From Levilactobacillus namurensis (GTDB lineage: Bacteria; Bacillota; Bacilli; Lactobacillales; Lactobacillaceae): a stretch of DNA of 64,000 nucleotides. Below the pieces are notes generated by a model. It did not search any database. It worked only from the letters and a program-made list of their open reading frames with translations, and was not told the DNA's origin. Positions 51,683-60,866 of this stretch are shown here, in pieces; the first letter of the stretch is position 1, and each line of letters begins with the position of its first letter. The DNA is taken from contig NZ_CP134159.1 of assembly GCF_032197885.1 (NCBI RefSeq), positions 2,294,001-2,358,000 on the forward strand, given 5' to 3'. A program made the position numbers and the translations under genes.

Positions 51683-53137
51683 ATTCGTTCAAGTTATTTC
51701 TTGCAATCTGCCGTTATCAAAAATTAGATTTCCAGAATATTGTTTATCGCTGGCAGTCCGATCAATAAAGTTCCATAACAGGTGGTTGTCCCCGAAGTAT
51801 TCCGTTTCATGCGGAGCCCGTTCCGAACCATCACTGTAGACGATTTTAATCTGTGAGTTCATATGATAATCATCTTGGCCGTTAGTATCAACGTTAATGA
51901 TTACTGTATTACCATTTTCATCAGGATCTAGACCCTTAATCGTTAATGGTCTATCCGCATTCAGAACTTCGGATGATAAGTTCAACACAATCCGGCCATT
52001 CTCATCAGGGGTCATTCCCGTTACGTCAATGACCCGATTGTTCTCGTCGGGGAAATCAGCACTGGTGTAGTCCTTGACACTCGGCCAATCAGCGACCTCG
52101 GTGTTGGTCTGCTTTAGCTTCGCAAATTCCTTAGCAAAGTCGATGTAGACATTGCCATTTTTATCCTGGAAGATTTCACCGGCCGTCAAGTGGCCCACTT
52201 CTACGTTGTTAACTTTAGGATGGCTTGGATCACTAATATCAATCTCAACCCCATCACCAAAGACAATTTTGTTATCCCGGGTCTCATCTTGGGTCACAAA
52301 TGAACTGCTTGCTAATTTGTCAAAATCCTGTATGTACGAAATATCCTTATCCAACAAGGCTTCAATAATATTAGTTCCAAAGTTTACATTTGCATGTAAT
52401 AAACCTACAGCAATATTTCCGTTAGTATGTGCTTGCAACGTGGCTTCGTTCGCAAAAATGTGGAAGTACGATGGAATTCCTAAAATGTTATATTCAGCAT
52501 TCGGAAAATCATCATACACACTCCCCCCATCCTGCACGGCATCATTTGCCGTGGTTACGGGTGTTTGAGTCGTCACGGAGGCATTGGCCGCTAAGGTATC
52601 AGCCGAATTCGAGTTATCCGGGTTCGTCGCAGGATCAGCCGCCAACTTTAAGGATTCCGCCTGAATCTTTGGTGCGGATACCTCACCATCAGCCGTGGCA
52701 TCTGTCTTGTCACCCTCGACTGAATCCTCATTGTCAGTTACCTGGTCTGAATCATTGGCGTTCTTATCCTGGTCCTCATTGGTAACCTCGGAACCCGTAC
52801 TCTGAGATGAATCAGCGTTTTGCTCATTCGTCCCTTCCTGATTCGAACCATCCTGATTATCAGTCGTTAAATCCGGTTGGTTCTGATCATCTGTCGTCTC
52901 TTCAGACTGCTTATTATCCGAATTTGTGGTAGCGCCATCATTCGTCTCCGATTTCTCAGACGTGTCAGTGGACGACGTCTTCGTGGTGACCTGACTGCTT
53001 TCCGGCGTCTCACTAGAATTTGCCGTATCAGCGTGCGCCACCGTCGCCGTTCCCCCGAGCGCTAAGACCAGCGCACAGGCGAAGACCCACTTGCGTCCGC
53101 TCTTATACATTTTAAAATGGGTTTGTTTGGTTTCCAT

Positions 53138-53486
53138 ACGAATTTATCCCTACCTTTCTCAACAACGTTTACCCTTCCATTTTGGTCCTCTCGCGCCCAA
53201 GATTCAATATCATTGTAGAAATTATTCTTAATCAAAACTACTTATCTGGTCATTTATTTTCACAAAATTCCGTGACAGTTGGCGATGGCGCTTACAGTCC
53301 CTAAGTTTCCCGACCTTGTGAAGGTGTTGTCTGGCCTCTTCTCCCGCCCAATTTACGTGAAAAATTATAAATCATCAGTGGAATTTCGCATGGCCTTTCC
53401 GCACCGTTCCCCAGATAATAAGGGTAAGTTATAAGCAGTCGCTTTAAAATGTAAGCGCTATATTCTATAAAACTGGAGGTCTCGCT
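53138..53486. promoter_or_regulatory. Divergent control region of the surface gene and arabinofuranosidase, with a CRE-like site
   Basis: AT-rich promoter region. On the plus strand ATGTAAGCGCTATAT (53449-53463) matches the CRE consensus at 13 of 15 positions, 24 nt before the arabinofuranosidase ATG, as expected for catabolite repression of a glycosidase. No other gene is seen. Confidence 0.5.
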
Positions 53487-54992
53487 ATGCAAGGATCAAC
53501 CCAACTCAAACCACAAGACGTGATTGCCCCAATCGACCGACGACTCTACGGATCGTTCATCGAACAACTCGGACGGGCCGTGTACACGGGGGTCTACCAA
53601 CCCGATCACCCCAGTGCGGATGAAGACGGGTTCCGGACCGACGTCATTCAAGCCGTCAAGGAATTGAACGTTCCCCTAATTCGTTACCCCGGCGGTAACT
53701 TTCTCTCCCAATATAAATGGGAAGACGGAATCGGCCCTAAGGACCAACGCCCCGTTCGGCTAGACTTAGCTTGGCGTGAGATTGAGACCAACCAATTCGG
53801 TATCCACGAATTCATGAAGTGGGCCGACAAAGTCAACGCCGTCCCCAACATGGCTGTGAACCTGGGGACCCGGGGAATCCAAGAAGCCGCCGAACTGGTG
53901 GAGTACTGCAACTTCCCGAAGGGCACCTACCTGAGTGACCTGCGGCGTAAGAACGGTGCGGAACAGCCCTTTGCCATCAAGACCTGGTGCCTGGGCAACG
54001 AAATGGACGGGCCGTGGGAAATCGGCGCCATGGACGCGAAGTCCTACGCCCACCTAGCCAACGAGACCGCCAAGGCCATGCGCCGGGTCGACGATTCCCT
54101 GGAGCTGGTAGCCTGCGGGAGTTCTTCCATGGACAACCCGACCTTTGGTAACTGGGAAGAGACCGTCCTCGACGAATGCTACGACAACGTGGACTACCTT
54201 TCACTCCACCGCTACTACGGCTACTACAACGACGATGATCCGACCGAGCTCGATAATTTTTTAGGCAAGAACCTCGATCTGGACGCCTTCATCAAGGGGG
54301 TCGTGGCCATGTGCGACGCGGTCAAGGCCCGGAAACGTTCCGATAAGACCATCAACCTGTCCTTCGATGAATGGAACGTCTGGTACCACTCCAACGATGC
54401 CGATACCAAGGTCACCCCTTGGCAGGTTGGCCCGCACTTGCTCGAAGACGTGTACAACTTCGAAGACGCACTACTAGTAGGAAGCCTACTGATGACGCTG
54501 CTGCGGAATGCCGACCGGGTCAAGATTGCTTGCCTGGCTCAGCTGGTCAACGTGATTGCTCCCATCATGACCGATAACGATGGTGGCGTCTGGAAGCAGT
54601 CCATCTTCTACCCGTTCATGCAAGTCGCCAACAATGGCCGCGGTGAAGTGTTAGTCGATCACAGTCAATCGCCGACCTACAACTCCCGGGAGTTCAAGGA
54701 CATTCCTTACCTGGACACCGTGACGACCTACGACCAGGCCACCCAGACGATTACGGTTTTTGCCGAGAACAAACACCAGACTGAACCCTTGGACTTCGAC
54801 TTGGACTTCACCGATTTCACCATCGATCACCTCCTCGAAGCCACCCAGTTTGCGGGTTACGGCGTCAAGGATGACAACCGCGACGGCCACATGCACTTAC
54901 GGCCACTGGAGGCCGTCACCACTGCGGCGCACCACGCTAAGGTCACCTTAGCGCCCCTATCCTGGAACATGCTACGGTTCGCCGTGAAATAG
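53487..54992 (+). CDS. abfA: GH51 alpha-L-arabinofuranosidase
   Basis: 501 aa, usual GH51 length, no signal peptide: an intracellular enzyme cutting arabinose from imported arabino-oligosaccharides or glycosides. YGSFIEQLGRAVYTGVY opens the catalytic barrel, RYPGGNFLSQYKWEDGIGP (about 66-84) and CLGNEMDGPW (about 170-179) hold the acid/base Glu, SFDEWNVWY (about 292-300) the nucleophile Glu, and the last 120 aa form the C-terminal beta-sandwich. GGAGG lies 7 nt before the ATG. Preceded by a CRE-like site. No araBAD or transporter genes adjoin it. Confidence 0.93.
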   Translation: MQGSTQLKPQDVIAPIDRRLYGSFIEQLGRAVYTGVYQPDHPSADEDGFRTDVIQAVKELNVPLIRYPGGNFLSQYKWEDGIGPKDQRPVRLDLAWREIETNQFGIHEFMKWADKVNAVPNMAVNLGTRGIQEAAELVEYCNFPKGTYLSDLRRKNGAEQPFAIKTWCLGNEMDGPWEIGAMDAKSYAHLANETAKAMRRVDDSLELVACGSSSMDNPTFGNWEETVLDECYDNVDYLSLHRYYGYYNDDDPTELDNFLGKNLDLDAFIKGVVAMCDAVKARKRSDKTINLSFDEWNVWYHSNDADTKVTPWQVGPHLLEDVYNFEDALLVGSLLMTLLRNADRVKIACLAQLVNVIAPIMTDNDGGVWKQSIFYPFMQVANNGRGEVLVDHSQSPTYNSREFKDIPYLDTVTTYDQATQTITVFAENKHQTEPLDFDLDFTDFTIDHLLEATQFAGYGVKDDNRDGHMHLRPLEAVTTAAHHAKVTLAPLSWNMLRFAVK

Positions 54993-54999
54993 GAGAACA

Positions 55000-55120
55000 C
55001 CAAAAAACTCGACTCCCCCGCAGCGGGAAGTCGAGTTTTTTAACGCTTATTTGGGGCCGGATGGGGCGTCCGGCTTAGGAATACGTGATAGGGAATATGT
55101 TGTCTAAATTCGGTTTAACG
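55000..55120. repeat. Direct repeat, left copy (terminator plus 3' gene end)
   Basis: About 120 bp at roughly 85-90% identity with 56514-56632. It contains the terminator AAAAAACTCGACT ... AGTCGAGTTTTTT (55002-55037), which now ends the arabinofuranosidase gene, and runs on to TTCGGTTTAAC. Next to it, on the minus strand, 55119-55136 (GAAAACAACTTGCC) resembles the LPxTG-coding GAAAGCAACTTGCC of the 56629-59328 gene, so it looks like the relic of a second, lost surface gene. Confidence 0.7.
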
Positions 55121-55154
55121 GTGGCAAGTTGTTTTCAACTAACCCGGAGAAGTC

Positions 55155-55305
55155 TTCCAGCTCCCTACTTTTTCGTTTCTTTTTCCATCATTATCCAAGT
55201 AGACAAAACCCACAACTCCGAAAAGAAAATAGATAATGACAAAGATCTTTGGTATCCCAACAAAGTAAAAAATACAAAACAAACCAAAGTTAATTATCGA
55301 AAAGT
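55155..55305 (-). pseudogene. Small membrane-protein fragment
   Basis: Minus-strand frame read as SIINFGLFCIFYFVGIPKIF, VIIYFLFGVVGFVYLDNDGK and RNEKVGSWKTSPG to a stop. Two hydrophobic helices and a polar tail; AT-rich, with no start codon in frame. An ATG (about 55320) opens a short frame that would need a one-base shift to join it. Broken gene, family not recognised. Confidence 0.4.
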
Positions 55306-55426
55306 AGTATTAGCTCTCATAACATCCCGTCACCTTACCCAGTTAGTTTTATGAATAGTCTCCTAAAAGTTAATGCCAAAACGTGTATCGAAAAACTATA
55401 AAAGAGCATACACATCTTCTATCCGT

Positions 55427-55798
55427 CTAAGCTTTTTTCCGCAAAAGAAAACTAATTATTCTATAAACACAGTAGTACGCGCTTGTGGCGCAAAATGAAT
55501 TTGCGATTATCCAAACGACATTTTCAATGAACGAAAGCGTCGTGGATACCTGTAAATTCCACGTCACTAAAACGACTCCACTAAAGAACTCCACCCAGGG
55601 AGAACCACTTTTTTCAGATAATCGCTTCTTAAAGTTTTTTATCTTGGACAGATACCTTAATAGTATAAAGTTGGTCACAACCTCAATTATAAAAAGCGCA
55701 ATTTTAATCCAGATCTTACTATCTAAAAAGATGGTTGACCCGATAGCCAACAATATACTAGTAAGAAATATTAATGATTCTTTTATCGGTATGACCAT
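55427..55798 (-). CDS. Small hydrophobic membrane protein
   Basis: 123 aa, three to four membrane helices (about 8-25, 29-48, 70-92, 95-116) with basic loops (KIKNFKKRLSEKSG). AAAGGAGG lies 12 nt before the ATG. Much more AT-rich, with AAA/ATT-heavy codons, than the surrounding genes, which suggests acquisition. No family recognised. A bacteriocin-immunity or polysaccharide-modifying role would be a guess. Confidence 0.5.
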   Translation of the reverse strand: MVIPIKESLIFLTSILLAIGSTIFLDSKIWIKIALFIIEVVTNFILLRYLSKIKNFKKRLSEKSGSPWVEFFSGVVLVTWNLQVSTTLSFIENVVWIIANSFCATSAYYCVYRIISFLLRKKA

Positions 55799-56513
55799 GA
55801 CTTATAATTTCCTCCTTTAAAGTTAAAAATACAACCTTGCTTGAATGGTTTTTGGGTTCTAGTAAAAACTGTCGATAATGCCTCTTTTAATCCCCATCTA
55901 AGAAGAGGCCCCAATACTTTACTACCAATGGCACCTAAGGGTAAATCAGCAGATTTGAGTCCGTACAGAACAACCGGAACTTTTTGTACTTATGTATAAT
56001 CGACAGTTCCCTTTGTGGCTTTACCATGCCAGATGATTTTTATCGTCCCTCGTTGTTTTGCAGTGGATTAATAGTTATTAATAATTTCATCAGCCTAGTC
56101 TTCGGCCACAAATTTAGGGTAGATTTGTTTCTGGTGTTCGCATGTGCCAGCGTAGTGGTAACATCAGACGCAACAAAAATTGATTCTAATAAAGCCGCTG
56201 AAAGAAAAATAGACGTTCCTGTATCCATCTTCTTCACGTAAGTACATCCCCATGCTATTTATGTGCCAATGCGCATTGGTGTTAGTTCAACGACAGTCAT
56301 ACGTTATTACAGATTTAATTACCCGTCAATGGCATTACCGGACGAATTCCCATCATCATTGACAGCGACTTTGGGAACTATTCGTCACTAAAATAGCGAG
56401 CCTCTAGGAATATCAAGCAGTGTTTTACGCTGGTAGTCCAAGCACTTAACTCACGGAACCCAACTATGTTTACCCAGGCTAGTCCCTAATTCAAATCGAA
56501 TTTAAGATTAAAG
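55799..56513. other. AT-rich stretch with one weak secreted ORF
   Basis: Low-GC DNA between the two direct repeats. The only suggestive frame is on the minus strand at 56040-56237 (65 aa, GTG start, GGGGA 10 nt upstream). Its first 33 residues (SIFLSAALLESIFVAS then TTLAHA) look like a signal peptide, but the rest is unremarkable. It may be the head of a decayed secreted protein. Otherwise nothing. Confidence 0.3.
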
Positions 56514-56632
56514 CCAAAAAACTCGACTCCCCCGCAGCGGGAAGTCGAGTTTTTTTAACGCTTATTTGGGACCGGATGGGGCGTCCGGCTTAGGAATCGT
56601 AACAGGGAGTGTGTTGCTTGAATTCGGTTTAG
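56514..56632. repeat. Direct repeat, right copy, with terminator of the LPxTG gene
   Basis: Contains AAAAACTCGACTCCCCCGC ... AGTCGAGTTTTTTT (56516-56552), terminator of the minus-strand surface gene, and the last codon and stop of that gene. Matches 55000-55120 (see that entry). Confidence 0.75.
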
Positions 56633-59328
56633 CGACTGCGCCGCTTGAACCAGCCGAAGGTCAAGATGCTCATGACCAGCATCAGGCCACCTGCCAGGAC
56701 ACCCAGTGAGTTCTGCTTGCCGTTGGTCTGCGGCAAGTTGCTTTCAGTATCCGTCGATACCGCGTTGAGGTCCTGAGCATGGCCCGGTTGATCGTTGAGT
56801 TCCGTGGTCGGGCTCACTTGGTCATCCGCATCCCCGGCAGTCGTTGCCGTCAGATCAACCGTCCCATGGTCGGTCGCTGGTGCCGCTACCGGCGTGCTGA
56901 TTGCTGGTTGGTCGGCTTGACCACCCGTTACGGGGTGCGTCACTTGCGTGGATTGGCCAGGTTTGTTCGGATGACTTTGGCTTGGTTTGTTCGGTTGGCT
57001 AGGTGCCGGCGTTACGGTTACCGTGCCATCCCCAGGCGTGGTCGTCGTACTCCCGCCTTGGTCGCCACTGCCACCATTTTGGGCGCCGCCTTGGCTACCA
57101 CTACCGGAGTTATCGCCACCAGCCGCTGCGCCGCCGTTACCGGAACCACTACCGTCTTGGCTGCCGGTATCTGCACTACCGTTACCGGAGTCACCATTGC
57201 CGCCTTGGTTTTGGTTACCGGTGCCCGTACTACCGTTGCCCGAGCCACCAGCGTCGCCACCTTGACCGCCGCTCGCGTTGCCGTCGCCAGTACCGCCCGG
57301 AGTGCCGGTACCCCCATCGCCGGGAGTCCCGCTACCGTTGTCGCCCCCGTTACCTGGCTTGTCACCGCCGTTGTCACCAGTTCCCGGGTCGGATTGGTCC
57401 AGGGCGTAGACGTAGGTCACTTCCACGTCATCCTTGCCATACTGGCCCTCGGAGAATTGCGGGTGAGCGTCTTGGAGCGTGTACCCAGGAATCGTCAGGG
57501 GTTCCGTAGTGTAGGATTCCCCAACTTCGTGTCCGGATAAGACCGTGTCTTCCGCCAGCGTGTTACCTTCCCGGTCAACGTAATGGACCGTCACGATACC
57601 ACCCAGATCCGCGTATTCATAAGGTTGGACCACCATGAAGTCCGGCGTCGACCCGCCGGTACTCCCCATCATGTAGTACTTGTCCGTCGGGTAGTTATCT
57701 GGCATTAACGGATCTCCTGCGGCTTGGGCGACCAGGTCCGTGTAGTACAGTCCCCCCTTGCCGTCCGGCGTCGCAGTTCCACCGTTGTAGAAGACCTGGT
57801 AAGCCAGTTGGTCGCCGTTAAAGGCCCACAACTTACCGCCCTTAGCGCCCATAGGTTTCAATTCAACCGTGGTACCGTCCATCTGCACACAGGTAATCGC
57901 CAGGTGGCCGGTCTTCTTGTTCTTATCAACCTTTTTCTTAGGTAACTCGATCACTTGACCCGCGAAGGTGGACATCTCATCGAACGACATCCCCTTTAAT
58001 GGCGAGAAGTCAGAAATCGCGTTATGGGAGATCTTCAGGGACTTCAAGTGCTTCTTCCCGGCTAAAGGCGTCACGTCCTTGATCCGGTTGTTCTGCAGCC
58101 AGACATCTTCCAGGAACTCTAGATCCTTCAATTGCGAAATGTCTTCAATATCCCCACGCACATGAGAGACGGGGTATTCATTCAGGTTGGCTTCTAAGAA
58201 GATGTCCTTCAGGTTCTTGGCGTACTGTAGGCCTTCCAAGGAGAACGGCGTCTTACCGTCAATGTAGGTAAACCCGCGGATGGACGTCAGGAGTGCCATG
58301 TCTTCCTTGGTGATGTCACTGACGCTGTTCCAGGTCTTATTAGTTGGTAAATGGTGACTGTCATTTTGCAGGTCCGCTAAAATGATGGCCTGTAAGTGCT
58401 TGTTCGGCATCCACACGTTGATGTCGTCATCGGCCCGGTGGGTCTTCTTGGCCACCTGCTTCAATGGCGCGCTCATCGGCGTCGTCACGGTCGCTGATAG
58501 TGGGTCGTTGGCAGTTTGCACCGCTTGGGCCCCGGTCATCGGCTTGGTTGCCGCCACATCGTTGGCCGTGGCGGCTGATTCCACCACGCTAGCTCCCGTG
58601 CTAGGCTTGGTCATGGCCGTATCGTCCGTCGATTCCACCAGGTTTGCGCCGTTGCTAGGCTTGGTAGTCGCCGCGTCGTTAGTCTCTTCCGGCGTGCTGG
58701 TCGTCGATGGGTCGGCTGGTGCGACCACGTTGGCGCCGTCGCTAGGTTTCGTCGTCGCGTCATCCGTCGTTGGGGCCGTTACTTCAGGAGCGCTAGGCGT
58801 CGCTTCCTGCTGACTAACTGAATCTGTATTCGCAGTCGGCGCCGATTCAGTTGTCCCGGCGTCTAAACCAGCCGTCGTACTTGGGGCGGTCTGCTCAGGA
58901 GTCGTTGGAGTTTCTTCTACTGAGTTGGCTTCTGACTGGGCTGCACTTTCTTCTGTCGTGGACTCACCCGTGGTCGTGTCTACTGAAGCAGTCGAATCAG
59001 TGGTCGCCTGTTCCGTAGAAGCTTCCGCCGGATTAGCTGACTGTTCAGGCGTCTCTGCCGGGATTTCCGTTGATGACGTGGCGGTCTGATCCGCCACAGT
59101 AGTCGCCGTATCCGTCGCCGCTGCGGTATCGTCAGCCGCAACTGGCGTGATTGCCGTCGTTTCTGCCGAACTGGCTTGAGCGGACTGGGACGTCACTGCT
59201 ACTGGTGCGGTTGGATTCACGGCATCGGCTTGTGCTGTGGTCATGGCAAGACTCATTGCCGTTAAGGTCACGGCCGTAGCACTGGTTAACCACCAACGTT
59301 TCTTGATCATGGGACGCTTGGATTGCAT
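56629..59328 (-). CDS. LPxTG surface protein with leucine-rich region and MucBP domain
   Basis: 899 aa. Signal peptide 1-36 (ATAVTLTAMSLAMTTAQADA). A long Thr/Ser/Ala/Glu low-complexity segment (40-310) includes TKPSDGANVV, TKPSNGANLV, TKPSTGASVV and TKPMTGAQAV, a degenerate repeat. Internalin-like LRR units follow (about 315-470: DLEFLEDVWLQNNRIKDV, LKSLKISHNAISDFSPL), then one MucBP module (about 600-680, VTVHYVDREGNTLAED). A Gly/Asn/Ser/Asp-rich wall-spanning stretch, LPQTN at 865, a helix and KRRSR close it. AAGGAGG precedes the ATG. Same plan as the 36472-40101 product. Confidence 0.85.
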   Translation of the reverse strand: MQSKRPMIKKRWWLTSATAVTLTAMSLAMTTAQADAVNPTAPVAVTSQSAQASSAETTAITPVAADDTAAATDTATTVADQTATSSTEIPAETPEQSANPAEASTEQATTDSTASVDTTTGESTTEESAAQSEANSVEETPTTPEQTAPSTTAGLDAGTTESAPTANTDSVSQQEATPSAPEVTAPTTDDATTKPSDGANVVAPADPSTTSTPEETNDAATTKPSNGANLVESTDDTAMTKPSTGASVVESAATANDVAATKPMTGAQAVQTANDPLSATVTTPMSAPLKQVAKKTHRADDDINVWMPNKHLQAIILADLQNDSHHLPTNKTWNSVSDITKEDMALLTSIRGFTYIDGKTPFSLEGLQYAKNLKDIFLEANLNEYPVSHVRGDIEDISQLKDLEFLEDVWLQNNRIKDVTPLAGKKHLKSLKISHNAISDFSPLKGMSFDEMSTFAGQVIELPKKKVDKNKKTGHLAITCVQMDGTTVELKPMGAKGGKLWAFNGDQLAYQVFYNGGTATPDGKGGLYYTDLVAQAAGDPLMPDNYPTDKYYMMGSTGGSTPDFMVVQPYEYADLGGIVTVHYVDREGNTLAEDTVLSGHEVGESYTTEPLTIPGYTLQDAHPQFSEGQYGKDDVEVTYVYALDQSDPGTGDNGGDKPGNGGDNGSGTPGDGGTGTPGGTGDGNASGGQGGDAGGSGNGSTGTGNQNQGGNGDSGNGSADTGSQDGSGSGNGGAAAGGDNSGSGSQGGAQNGGSGDQGGSTTTTPGDGTVTVTPAPSQPNKPSQSHPNKPGQSTQVTHPVTGGQADQPAISTPVAAPATDHGTVDLTATTAGDADDQVSPTTELNDQPGHAQDLNAVSTDTESNLPQTNGKQNSLGVLAGGLMLVMSILTFGWFKRRSR

Positions 59329-59965
59329 AGAATAGTTCCTCCTTAGTCGTTAGGGAAAGTAAGTTTTAGTTTTCGACCTGCCCGCTCATCGGGGTCGGTC
59401 AACATGTAAACAGTCTACTAAGTGAGCTATTCTACGTCCACCAATAATTTGGCCTGGTATAAGAAAAAGTATGGTTCACCATTCCGCTCAACTTATTTTC
59501 GCTGGCGGGCACTTGCTTGACGGCATTTCCGTTTATGGCCGTTAAATTAGGATTTTCTAATTGTTTGGTTGTAGACAATTTAAAATAAATTCTGTAATAT
59601 TACGCCCAAAATTTCTAAGTTCCCTACGCAGTTTTGACCGGGCTTCCAATCACTTTTAAGTTTTCCCCCGATAGCTAAGACGCCTAACCTTTGGTTCACA
59701 AACTTCAGCCGCGCAACTATTTCCAGGCATCTCTGACCCAAACACCTCATCAATTCCTCAGCGTTTCTTCACCATTCTCGCTATGCGCTGGGTCCCGTCC
59801 GCCGAACGTTACCGGGACCTTAAAATGTGACGGCTTTGTTGCGCGGGCGTAACCGCAATGATAGTCACTCGACATCTTCCTGTAACCGTGATGCGCTATC
59901 TTAAGAGGTGAGTTCTTAACCAATGACTAAAATCAAAACTTACATATAAGGGATGGATAAAAACC
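59329..59965. other. Long divergent promoter region
   Basis: AT-rich at 59430-59640 (promoter side of the LPxTG gene), more GC-rich towards the right. Just before the C40 peptidase gene, AAGGGA (59948-59953) gives the ribosome site, and TTAAGAGGTGAG lies 50 nt above it. I see no reading frame, hairpin of note or structured RNA copy. Confidence 0.4.
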
Positions 59966-60787
59966 ATGAACATTAAACATGTCAGTTTCGCCGTTGCGGC
60001 CACCGCTGCGTTGCTTCCCATCTTCGGGATGAGCACCCCAGCTTCCGCAAATAGTAAAAACCAGATTCTCAGCACCAGCTACATGACCAACACAGCTTAC
60101 GTGCGTAAGAGCGCGACCGGCTGGACCTACAACCTAGGTGGTACGGCGTCTAACCTGAAGTTCGGTCACAAGACCCACTACTTGAAGAACTACCCGCACA
60201 CCACTTGGCACGCCACCCAAAAGCGGACCATCTTAAAGAAGAACGGGAACAAGGCCATCTACTATTACGTTACCAACGGTCGGGGGACGGCCTCCGGGTG
60301 GATCTGGCACGGTTACCTGCAAAAGAAGTCGACCGCATCCTTCGACCACACGGCAGCGACCACGACGACTTCATCGACCGCCGCTGACACGGCTAGCACC
60401 ACCAGCACCACACAATCTGGCGACTACGCGACCCTGATTGCCAAGGCCAAGCAATACCTGGGGCGGCCCTACGTTTACGGCGCCAACGGCCCGAGTTCCT
60501 TTGACTGCTCCGGCTTCACCAAGTACGTCTTCAGCAAGGCCTTAGGCACCACGTTACCGCGGACCGCGCAACAACAATACAACGCTTACCAACACGTCAG
60601 TGCGGCTAACGCCAAGCCTGGCGATCTGATCTTCTTCGGGACTAGCAAGTCCAACATCACCCACGTGGGCATCTACATGGGTAACCACCGGATGATTGAC
60701 GCCCAACTCCGCGGTGTCGTGACCGAAGCCACTAACGTTTCCTGGTGGCACACCGTGGGTTACTCCCGGCCCGTTAGCATGAGCTAA
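59966..60787 (+). CDS. Secreted NlpC/P60 (C40) peptidoglycan endopeptidase
   Basis: 273 aa. Signal peptide 1-28 (AVAATAALLPIFGMSTPASA). Residues 30-115 are a wall-associated domain of the kind seen in lactobacillus surface proteins (YVRKSATGWTYNL, THYLKNYPHTTWHATQK). A Thr/Ser/Ala linker (126-148) leads to the NlpC/P60 domain (152-270): catalytic Cys in FDCSGF (about 178), His in ITHVGIYMG (about 231), and HRMIDAQ near 243 for the third position. Cleaves D-Glu-meso-DAP or D-Glu-Lys stem bonds. AAGGGA precedes the ATG. Confidence 0.88.
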   Translation: MNIKHVSFAVAATAALLPIFGMSTPASANSKNQILSTSYMTNTAYVRKSATGWTYNLGGTASNLKFGHKTHYLKNYPHTTWHATQKRTILKKNGNKAIYYYVTNGRGTASGWIWHGYLQKKSTASFDHTAATTTTSSTAADTASTTSTTQSGDYATLIAKAKQYLGRPYVYGANGPSSFDCSGFTKYVFSKALGTTLPRTAQQQYNAYQHVSAANAKPGDLIFFGTSKSNITHVGIYMGNHRMIDAQLRGVVTEATNVSWWHTVGYSRPVSMS

Positions 60788-60814
60788 GCGCTCCCCCCCT
60801 CCTCAAATTACACT

Positions 60815-60857
60815 AAAAATCCCCGTTACCCGGATAATTCCAGGTAGCGGGGATTTT
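60815..60857. terminator. Bidirectional terminator
   Basis: AAAAATCCCCGTTACC ... GGTAGCGGGGATTTTA between convergent genes. Confidence 0.85.
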
Positions 60858-60866
60858 ACGTCTGTT

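Larger units (their letters stand above)
50655..51716. mobile_element. IS30-family insertion sequence, intact
   Basis: Element body 50659-51712 (1054 bp), flanked by direct GTTA repeats (50655-50658 and 51713-51716), the target duplication. Terminal inverted repeats begin GGCAGATTGTAAAATTTAAG and GGCAGATTGCAAGAAATAAC; both continue to TTGAAC, about 26 bp with mismatches. The transposase frame is intact. Confidence 0.92.
49890..53137 (-). pseudogene. LPxTG surface protein with choice-of-anchor A domain, split by an IS30-family element
   Basis: The gene runs from 53137 to 49890 and is cut by the element at 50659-51712. Removing the element and one GTTA copy rejoins IFDN-TFQGSV in frame, giving 729 aa. 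Layout: KxYKxGKxW signal peptide (FKMYKSGRKW, about 8-17), a Ser/Thr/Asp/Asn-rich segment (about 37-190), then a choice-of-anchor A domain (about 215-545) with EYNILGIPSYFHIFANEA at its start and GSVLAPSADVTINHNLDGNIIA near its end. A Glu-Pro-Gly-Thr spacer follows, then LPQTS at 695, a helix and KNREH. As it stands it makes a 482-aa secreted fragment without an anchor (stop inside the element). Confidence 0.88.

Noticed and set aside
55984..56241. 85-aa plus-strand ORF
   Set aside because: No ribosome site and Cys/Phe-rich random composition. The opposite-strand frame is the only one with a signal-like start.
56779..57540. Plus-strand ORFs opposite the wall-spanning region of the LPxTG gene
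   Set aside because: Low-complexity mirror of a Gly/Ser/Asn-rich repeat; no ribosome site.
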